Of a stretch of 7,698 nucleotides of DNA, positions 1-5,065 are shown piece after piece. The stretch is from Nitriliruptoraceae bacterium (lineage in GTDB: Bacteria; Actinomycetota; Nitriliruptoria; Nitriliruptorales; Nitriliruptoraceae): assembly GCA_007134165.1 (NCBI GenBank), contig SLLJ01000465.1, positions 1-7,698 of the forward strand, given 5' to 3'. The notes beneath the pieces are model-generated. The model was not told where the DNA came from, searched no databases, and saw only the letters and a list, made by a program, of their open reading frames with translations. Each line of letters opens with the position of its first letter. Within the stretch, counting starts at the first letter, position 1. The position numbers were made by a program, and so were the translations under genes.

Positions 1-196
1 GGCGTGGCCGAGGAGGCGGGCGAGCTGTCGGGTGCCGACCATCCCGGCCTCGTCGACCACCAGCACCGACCCGGCTTGCAGCGCCGAGCCTTCCCGCCGG
101 TCGTCGATCTGGCCGAGCAGCCGGGCCAGCGTCGTGGACCGGATCCCGGCGGAGGCCTGCAGCTCCAGTGCGGCACGGGCGGCGAGCGGCACGGAC
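1..196 (-). pseudogene. Fragment of TraA/MobF-type conjugative relaxase-helicase
   Basis: Read on the minus strand, this piece gives a helicase-like segment. It contains PLAARAALELQASAGI, then STTLARLL, then the Walker B / motif II stretch VLVVDEAGMVGTRQLARLL, running to the window edge. This pattern belongs to the RecD-like helicase half of MobF (TraA/TrwC) relaxases, which nick and unwind plasmid DNA during conjugation. The Walker A region that should precede it is missing. At about 190-206 the match stops and a plus-strand cyclase-like coding region begins, so the gene is cut on its N-terminal side. Its continuation beyond base 1 is outside the window. The family call is fairly sure. The exact break is uncertain by about 15 bases. 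Plus-strand open frames over this stretch are antisense shadows. Confidence 0.72.
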
Positions 197-205
197 ACCA
201 ACACC

Positions 206-780
206 TTGGAGAACATCCGGTCGATCGCGGCGTCGGAGAACGTGCTGATCGGCTGGCGGAGCCGTCCACCGATCGTTGCGGGGCTGTATCGGCTGGGGCA
301 GATCTATCTCAAGCCGATGGATGTCAAGGCCAAGACCGTCAACGTGATCGATGTGCACTACCTGGACTATCGGCGTTCGTCGCTGGGTCGGGTGGAGCTG
401 ACCGAGTCTCCGATCGACTTCCGGCTGGCGGCCCCCGGTAACGAGCTCGCGTTTCGTACCGCGGTCGATGAGCACATGGCCACGTTGGGTTTCCGCCATC
501 CGGAGATCGCTGCGGATCCGTTGTGGGAGGCCGAGGTTCGTCGGCGGCTGGAGCATCGTACGAGGGAGTATCCCAAGCAGCTGCGCGAGTTCCAGCGTTA
601 CCACTACGAGGGCATCCGTCTCGAGTTCGGCTACGACCAGCAGGGCCTGAGCGGCCCGCAGGCTGCCGAGGTCGCGGAGCTGCGTCGTGCCCGGGTCCGT
701 AGCGTCGTCGCGCAGGGAGACGACGGAGTCACCCGCCGCTACCTGGCGTCGGAGATGGACGGTCCCGGGAACAACGGGCC
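206..780 (+). pseudogene. 5' part of a CyaA/EF/ExoY-like nucleotidyl cyclase, truncated and frameshifted
   Basis: This frame encodes the N-terminal half of a class II adenylate cyclase-like domain, the fold of Bordetella CyaA, anthrax edema factor and Pseudomonas ExoY, which make cAMP or other cyclic nucleotides. From TTG at 206 the order Leu-x2-Ile-x3-Ala-x3-Asn, Trp-Arg at 254-259, Pro, Leu, Gly, then KPMDVKAK (Lys at 311 and 332) matches CyaA as I remember it (Arg41, Lys58, Lys65) almost without gaps. The Ser-Ser-Asp-Trp-Gly after the second Lys in CyaA is not kept. No start codon or ribosome site fits the domain start and no signal peptide is seen. The frame abuts the relaxase piece, so the true 5' end is lost. 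After about 780 this frame becomes Arg/Ser-rich nonsense to a stop at 919, while the domain continues in the frame of 811-2211. Confidence 0.6.
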
Positions 781-810
781 TTCCGGACGATCGGTGGTGA
801 CACCGATATC

Positions 811-2211
811 GTGCTCATCCAGAACCCGGATCGCACCCCGCCCACCGATGCGGACCAGCGTCGTCGTATCTGCGAGGCGTTGCAGGAGCAGATCGGGATG
901 CAGCACGGCGAGACGATGACCTCCATCAACGCCGAGGTCCAGGCCAAGCTGCTGCGCGATCACGTTGCGGGACGCTCCGGGTCGGAGGCGCTGCTGATCG
1001 CGGGCCCCGACGGGCGGGTGCGGATGGGCTACCTCGAGGAGGTGTTCTCCTCGCAGCTGGGTTCCGACGGTGAGCCGATCGGGTCGATCTTCAACCTCGT
1101 GTCCGGCGCGCCGGGCGAGCTGGTGTCCTCGGCCACGGTGGGTCAGGCCAGCAGCTTCGCGGGCTACCTGGAACGGCTCACCGCGCATCTGTCGCGGCTG
1201 CCGTTCTACCTGCCGGGACGGCTCGCGCATCTGCCAGCCAACCTCGACCTCGGGCAGCGGTTCCCCGCCTTCGACGTCGACGGTCTGGTGCTCCAGCCCG
1301 ACGGCAGGGGCGGGGTCGTGGTCTACGACCCGGATGGTGGACCCGACCTGCAACCTGACGGGCACGACATGCCACCAAGTCTTGCACCACTGGCCGACAG
1401 TGACGGCCCCGACGCAGACGGCCCCGACGGGGTGCTGCTCGACCAGCTCGTCGACGAGGTCCGCGACGCGGGCCTGCTCCCGGACGGCCCACCCGACGTC
1501 GGTGCGGCCGGGGGCCGGTGGGTCCCCGTCGACCCCGACGACGTCATCGCCGCTGACGGCACCCTGACCCTGGCCCCGATGACGCCCCTCAGCAGCGACG
1601 TCGCCGCGGGTGACACCTACCTGACCATCAACGACGCGCACGCGGTGGGCATGGCCGACCACGGCGACTGGTTCGAACCGGGCGACCGGATCGTTCTCGA
1701 TCCCGGCGGCCACAATATGAGGTTCCCGACCGTCGCCGCGCTCGGCTCACTGCTGCTCACCACACCACTCACCCACGGACACACCGCCGGCACCGCCATC
1801 CTCCGGCTGACACCAACCGACACCGGGACCGGCACAGAAGCTGGCGACACCGAGGCCGGGACGGCAGACGGTGGCGACACCCAGGGCGAGACGGCAGACG
1901 GCGCTGACGGCGATGGAGGTCGCGGCGACACCAGCACGGATGCTGACGCCGAGGCAGATGCGCGTCCAGGATCGTCCGATCCAGAGTTCCCCGGCACGGG
2001 CTTGCCTGAGGGTGACGGCGACACCGACGGTGGGTCGACGGCGCCGGATGGAGCGGAACCCCGCGTGCTGGGTGTCACCGAGGTCGCGGCGACCACGACA
2101 GGCTCGTTGGCTTGCACCGGCATCACTATCGGACCGCTGCTGGCACTGGCTGCACTTCTGCTGGCCTCGGGCAGCCCGGTGCTGCGCGTCGGTCGACGCC
2201 GCGATCCCTGA
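811..2211 (+). CDS. Surface-anchored protein with C-terminal half of a class II cyclase domain and LAxTG sorting signal
   Basis: The 466-residue open frame from GTG is probably the 3' portion of the gene above rather than a separate gene. Sensible coding extends upstream of the GTG to about 781 and there is no clear ribosome site. Just upstream, Gly-Gly-Asp-Thr-Asp (Asp at 799 and 805) matches the metal-binding Asp-x-Asp of CyaA/EF. Gln-His-Gly (His at 904) matches their catalytic His. A hydrophobic strand plus Pro-Asp-Gly (residues 60-68) follows as in the family. Residues 100-175 are unassigned. Residues 265-333 resemble the beta module with a 'GDRIVLDPGG' strand seen in actinobacterial surface proteins. 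Residues 340-415 are an acidic Gly/Asp/Thr stalk. LACTG at 433-437, a hydrophobic helix and a final Arg-Arg-Arg form a sorting signal. The protein is likely wall-anchored if exported. The cyclase call is inference from motif order; the anchor is firmer. Confidence 0.65.
   Translation: MLIQNPDRTPPTDADQRRRICEALQEQIGMQHGETMTSINAEVQAKLLRDHVAGRSGSEALLIAGPDGRVRMGYLEEVFSSQLGSDGEPIGSIFNLVSGAPGELVSSATVGQASSFAGYLERLTAHLSRLPFYLPGRLAHLPANLDLGQRFPAFDVDGLVLQPDGRGGVVVYDPDGGPDLQPDGHDMPPSLAPLADSDGPDADGPDGVLLDQLVDEVRDAGLLPDGPPDVGAAGGRWVPVDPDDVIAADGTLTLAPMTPLSSDVAAGDTYLTINDAHAVGMADHGDWFEPGDRIVLDPGGHNMRFPTVAALGSLLLTTPLTHGHTAGTAILRLTPTDTGTGTEAGDTEAGTADGGDTQGETADGADGDGGRGDTSTDADAEADARPGSSDPEFPGTGLPEGDGDTDGGSTAPDGAEPRVLGVTEVAATTTGSLACTGITIGPLLALAALLLASGSPVLRVGRRRDP
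1843..1902 (+). repeat. Two tandem 30-base repeats in the stalk
   Basis: Two adjacent 30-base units encode GDTEAGTADG and GDTQGETADG. They sit in the low-complexity acidic stalk of the surface protein, and degenerate related units (ADGDGGRGDT) follow. The unit keeps reading frame, so copy-number change would alter stalk length without disrupting the anchor. Confidence 0.7.
2107..2208 (+). other. LAxTG (sortase E class) cell-wall sorting signal
   Basis: The C-terminal 34 residues read LACTG, then a hydrophobic run of about 18 residues rich in Leu and Ala, then Arg-Val-Gly-Arg-Arg-Arg before the stop. This is the three-part order of a sortase substrate. The LAxTG variant is the class E type typical of actinobacteria, in contrast to LPxTG. 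No sortase gene lies in the window. An earlier FPGTG at residues 393-397 lacks a following hydrophobic helix and is not the signal. Confidence 0.75.
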
Positions 2212-2553
2212 CGTCAGCGGGCCAGCATCTGGTCAGGATCCTGGCCACGCGCAGGTGGCACGTGTCAGCGTGCTCCGAGCACACCAGGCGTCCAGCGAAC
2301 GACGCGATCCGCGTGTGCGCGACCGGGCGCGAGCATCGAGGCTGAGGGCGCACCAACCGCTGACCGCACCTCGACGAAGGCGCCATGCCCATGGGCGGCT
2401 TCCGGCGGTTCGCGATCGCCTGGTCGGGTCAGTCCTGCCCACCGGTGAGCCGGTGCGCGCCCGACCACGCCGAGCGGTGGTCGGACGGGGCGCCACGACG
2501 CGCGGTTCCCCGACGGCGCAAGCCGACCACCAGCAGCCCAGGCCTGAGCCACG
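2212..2553. other. Intergenic stretch, no gene seen
   Basis: All open frames here are Arg/Pro/Ser-rich and overlap each other, as expected for random high-GC DNA. GGCCAG at 2220-2225 can pair with CTGGCC at 2241-2246 with a 15-base loop, a weak hairpin just after the surface-protein gene with no T-run. I would not call it a terminator. No tRNA or other RNA gene was recognised. Confidence 0.5.
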
Positions 2554-2619
2554 TCAGCCGATGGCGATGATCGCCGCGCACAGCGCGGCAGCGCTGAGCA
2601 CCAGGACACCGACGAGCAC
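2554..2619 (-). CDS. Candidate 21-residue single-pass membrane peptide
   Basis: A minus-strand GTG at 2619 opens a 21-codon frame that is almost entirely hydrophobic (VLVLSAAALCAAIIAIG) and ends in TGA. It has the length and composition of one transmembrane helix. Upstream is a purine run GGAAGGGAGG, but the AGGGAGG part lies only 3 bases before the GTG. The GGAAGG part gives a better 6-base gap. The surrounding frame upstream is Arg/Ser/Thr-rich and looks non-coding, so the hydrophobic stretch stands out. Codons are ordinary for the region. It may be a real microprotein or a chance run, since high-GC antisense frames often give Ala/Leu/Val strings. I assign no function. Confidence 0.25.
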   Translation of the reverse strand: MLVGVLVLSAAALCAAIIAIG

Positions 2620-2824
2620 CGCCCTCCCTTCCAGAGCGAGCGTGGACGTTGCCAGGACGGCATCCGCACCCGCAACGCGGCCCCGTGACCGACCGGTCCA
2701 CTGACCGACCCTCGTGCCGGGCGGCCTCAGAGATCGTCCGCAGCGACGAGCGCTGGCGGCGTGTCGCGCGCGACCCCGTCTGGTCACCGAGCGCGTCGAC
2801 GGGTCAGCGACGCGGGTGGCCGGA

Positions 2825-3436
2825 TCAGCCTGGGTCGTTCCCGGGGTTGGCGACGGGCGGAGCCGGGTCGTACTGGATGGCGCGGCGCACCTGCGAGGCA
2901 CGGTCGTCTCCCGCGAGGCGGGCGACCAGATGCAGCGCCATGTCGATGCCGGCCGACACGCCTGCCGCGGTGATCACGGAGCCGTCGTCGACGAAACGGT
3001 CGGTGGCACGCACGTCGATGCTCGGGTCGAGCTCAGCGAGCAGGGGCAGCGACGCCCAGTGGGTCGTGGCCGGCCGCTCGGCCAGCAGACCGGCAGCCGC
3101 GTACACGAGCGAACCGGTGCAGACGCTGGTCAGCAGCGGCACGTCGGCCCGTCGTGCACGGACCCAGGCCAGACGGTGCTCGTCGTGGACCTGTGGGCGG
3201 GTGCCGCGGCCACCCGGGTAGACCAGCACGTCGAGGGGCGGTCGGTCGGCCTCTGCCAGGTCGGGCACCATGCGTAGGCCCTTCGCGCACCGCACCGCAG
3301 CGCCGTCGTCGCTGAAGGTGAACACCTCCCAGCCGTCCTCGGGCCAGCGTTGGGTCCACATGCCCAGGACCTCCCAGGGGCCCACGACGTCGAGCTCCTC
3401 GACGTCGTTGAAGAGCGGGATCCCGATGCGTCCCAT
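2825..3436 (-). CDS. DJ-1/PfpI family protein, isonitrile hydratase-like (GlxA N-domain type)
   Basis: The 203-residue protein has the DJ-1/PfpI glutamine-amidotransferase-like fold. PLFNDVEELDVVGPWEVLG at 7-25 is the N-terminal signature. LVYPGG is at 71-76. The nucleophile elbow SVCTGS has Cys106, followed by ATTHW at 123-127 and AAGVSAGIDMAL at 157-168. These match isonitrile hydratase (InhA), which hydrates isonitriles to N-substituted formamides. They also match the sensor half of GlxA-type AraC regulators. It ends soon after this domain, so there is no C-terminal DNA-binding domain, which favours an enzyme or a stand-alone sensor. ATG at 3436 is preceded by GAGG six bases away. It is the only gene on its strand here and faces away from the protease gene. 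The family is secure; the substrate is not shown by sequence. Confidence 0.88.
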   Translation of the reverse strand: MGRIGIPLFNDVEELDVVGPWEVLGMWTQRWPEDGWEVFTFSDDGAAVRCAKGLRMVPDLAEADRPPLDVLVYPGGRGTRPQVHDEHRLAWVRARRADVPLLTSVCTGSLVYAAAGLLAERPATTHWASLPLLAELDPSIDVRATDRFVDDGSVITAAGVSAGIDMALHLVARLAGDDRASQVRRAIQYDPAPPVANPGNDPG

Positions 3437-3631
3437 GGTGGCCTCGGCCTGTGGTCTGGACGGTGGTGACCGCGTCGCAGCCTAGACCCGCGGTGCTCGT
3501 GCGCGCCGTCGGACGCTGGCAGACGATCCCGGCTGCCCCTGGGACGTCTGCCACGGCCTGCGCCGTGCTGGCAGGCTGGGTTCCGACCAGCGGCCTCCGC
3601 CACCTGTCTGCCGTCCAGCGCCGTACTGGCC

Positions 3632-3661
3632 TTGACACCCTGCCTCATGGTTCGCGATGAT
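3632..3661 (+). promoter_or_regulatory. Candidate promoter for the CPBP protease gene
   Basis: TTGACA at 3632-3637 is a perfect -35 box. GATGAT at 3656-3661, 18 bases on, matches four of six -10 positions, including the important second A and last T. It would give a leader of about 155 bases before the protease ATG. In such GC-rich DNA a perfect TTGACA is notable, but the -10 is weak. Confidence 0.35.
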
Positions 3662-3706
3662 GAGTCGGCTCGCTCGCGATCGGCTGACCAAGGACCTCGG
3701 TCGGCT

Positions 3707-3741
3707 GGTTCGAGGGCCGCCATGATGGCCTGAGCCGAACC
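3707..3741 (+). promoter_or_regulatory. Imperfect hairpin in the protease leader
   Basis: GGTTCG at 3707-3712 pairs with CGAACC at 3736-3741. An inner GGCC at 3715-3718 pairs with GGCC at 3727-3730, with a small bulge between. It lies between the candidate promoter and a good ribosome-binding sequence (GGAAGGG at 3754). It could be an RNA structure in the leader or an operator-like dyad. There is no T-run, so it does not look like a standard terminator. Confidence 0.25.
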
Positions 3742-3825
3742 GGCCGCACCAACGGAAGGGACCATGGCGTCCGACGGCCAGGGGCGCCGGGCCGCACTGG
3801 ACCCGTCACGCACAGGAACGGGGGC

Positions 3826-4788
3826 ATGGCCATCACCAGCCACCACGACCAACAGCGACGCCGGCTCGTCATCTTCCTGGCTGGCACGTTCCTGGTCACC
3901 TGGACGGCCTGGTGGACGCTGGCGGCGCTCACGGGCGCAGGGGCCATGAGCGTCGACAGCCTGGCTGGCTTCGCGTTGTTCGTACTCGGCGGCAGCGCAC
4001 CGACATGGATGGCCTACCTCGCGGTGGCCCGAACACCCGGCGCCGGCTCGCTGCAGGCGTTCAACGCCAGGGTGTTCCGGCTGCGGGTGCCGCTGGTGGC
4101 GTTCGTGGTCGCGTTGGCCGGCGTGCCGGTGTTGGGGCTGCTGGCACGCTTGGTGACCAGCTGGTTCACATCGGTCGACTGGCCGGCGGACACGCTGGCG
4201 ACGCTCGGGCGCTACCTGACGGTCCTGATCGTGTCCATCGTGCTCGGTGGCATCGAGGAGGTCGGGTGGCGTGGGGTCCTCCAACCGGCGGTGACCGCCC
4301 GCCGTCGAGCCGCAGCGACACCGGTCGGGACACCCGCATCTCCGCCATCTTCCGCGACGCAGCCAGCGGGCCCCGCAGACGCCGACGCCGACGACGTTGC
4401 CGGCGGCGACGGTCCGGAGCGGCTGGCGGTGTCCGGCCTCGCCGTCCAGCACCTCGGCGTGGTGAACCTCGGCATCGCGGTGGTGTGGGCCGTGTGGCAT
4501 CTGCCGCTGTTCTGGGTCGTTGGCGACCCCCGGCAGGGGGCGTCTTTCGCCATCTACACCGTGGCGGCGTTCGGCTACAGCGCCATCATGACCGCCCTGT
4601 ACGCCCGCACCGAGAGCGTCGCGCTGTGCGTGCTGTTCCACGCCGGCATCAACGCCGCCTCGACCGTGGGGTGGGCGTTCGCTACGGCCGAGCAGCCGGG
4701 CTTCGCGGTGCAGGCGGCGGTGCTGGTCGTCGCGGGTGTCGCGGTGCTGTGGCTGACCCAGCGACGGCTCCAGGGGCCCGGCGGCTGA
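3826..4788 (+). CDS. CPBP family intramembrane metalloprotease (CAAX protease/Abi)
   Basis: The 320-residue multi-pass membrane protein has all three motifs of the CPBP (Rce1-like, Abi) family. EExxxR is at Glu144-Glu145-Arg149 in GGIEEVGWRG. WAVWHLPLFW carries His225, and LFHAGIN carries His272 and Asn276. These place the metal site within the membrane. Hydrophobic helices lie near 13-36, 46-67, 88-112, 128-143, 211-232, 241-260 and 292-310. The family includes prenyl-protein proteases, bacteriocin-immunity proteins and regulators; the substrate here is unknown. ATG at 3826 has AGGA eight bases upstream, and the first helix follows directly. Residues 156-205 form an Ala/Pro/Asp-rich, probably disordered insertion between motifs one and two, which are usually closer together. 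A hairpin follows the stop. The gene looks intact and singly transcribed. Confidence 0.92.
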   Translation: MAITSHHDQQRRRLVIFLAGTFLVTWTAWWTLAALTGAGAMSVDSLAGFALFVLGGSAPTWMAYLAVARTPGAGSLQAFNARVFRLRVPLVAFVVALAGVPVLGLLARLVTSWFTSVDWPADTLATLGRYLTVLIVSIVLGGIEEVGWRGVLQPAVTARRRAAATPVGTPASPPSSATQPAGPADADADDVAGGDGPERLAVSGLAVQHLGVVNLGIAVVWAVWHLPLFWVVGDPRQGASFAIYTVAAFGYSAIMTALYARTESVALCVLFHAGINAASTVGWAFATAEQPGFAVQAAVLVVAGVAVLWLTQRRLQGPGG

Positions 4789-4789
4789 G

Positions 4790-4812
4790 CCGAGGTGGCG
4801 TTCCAGCCTCGG
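4790..4812 (+). terminator. Hairpin directly after the protease gene, likely terminator
   Basis: CCGAGG at 4790-4795 pairs with CCTCGG at 4807-4812, and an inner GG/CC pair shortens the loop to about four bases. It starts one base after the TGA. There is no T-run, which is common for actinobacterial terminators, so the position is the main support. Confidence 0.4.
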
Positions 4813-4998
4813 CAGGGCCACCGCCCGTTCGGGACACGGCCCAGCCGTGGCCACGCGCGGCTGGATGCTGCGCAGGTCGCGCGCCACCGGGGGTCGTTCC
4901 TCGTGTGGCATGAGGGGCCGGGGCGAGCCGCGTCGGATGTCCGAGACTGGGCCTCGGGTTTGGTGGACCCCGTGCCGACACCCGGTAGGTCGGCGTTC

Positions 4999-5014
4999 CG
5001 GCGCGTACGCGCCG
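4999..5014. promoter_or_regulatory. 16-base perfect palindrome upstream of the EAL-HDOD gene
   Basis: CGGCGCGTACGCGCCG is a perfect inverted repeat with no spacer, centred at 5006/5007 and about 52 bases before the EAL-HDOD start codon. With no loop it suits a dimeric protein-binding site better than an RNA hairpin. The rest of the 4813-5065 gap shows no gene and no clear promoter boxes. High GC raises the chance of such CG-rich palindromes, so the operator role is a guess. Confidence 0.3.
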
Positions 5015-5065
5015 CCGGGATCGCTGGCGCAGCCACCCAGGCCCGAGCGCAGGGAGCCACCGCAG

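Noticed and set aside
739..1713. A 324-codon minus-strand open frame
   Set aside because: It is antisense to the surface protein and Val/Arg/Gly-rich with no recognisable motif. The plus frame has the domain and anchor signals.
1987..2010. FPGTG as a possible sortase motif
   Set aside because: No hydrophobic helix or basic tail follows. The LACTG near the C-terminus has both.
2208..2217. Perfect palindrome CTGACGTCAG over the surface-protein stop codon, containing the eukaryotic cAMP response element core
   Set aside because: The core is bound by eukaryotic CREB proteins, not by bacterial Crp-type regulators. A 10-base palindrome arises easily by chance, so the link to the cyclase is a coincidence.
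3437..3631. Possible gene between the DJ-1 and protease genes
   Set aside because: No frame has domain-like composition, and no tRNA-like fold was found.
3764..3949. A 61-codon plus-strand frame with a good upstream GGAAGGG, overlapping the protease start
   Set aside because: Its sequence is Ser/Arg/Pro/Thr-rich, and after 3826 it is the out-of-frame shadow of the protease. It could at most be a leader peptide, with no support beyond the ribosome site.
3130..4911. A 593-codon minus-strand open frame across the DJ-1 and CPBP genes
   Set aside because: It is Arg/His/Pro/Gly-rich with no domain, and lies antisense to the well-supported CPBP gene. It is a high-GC shadow.
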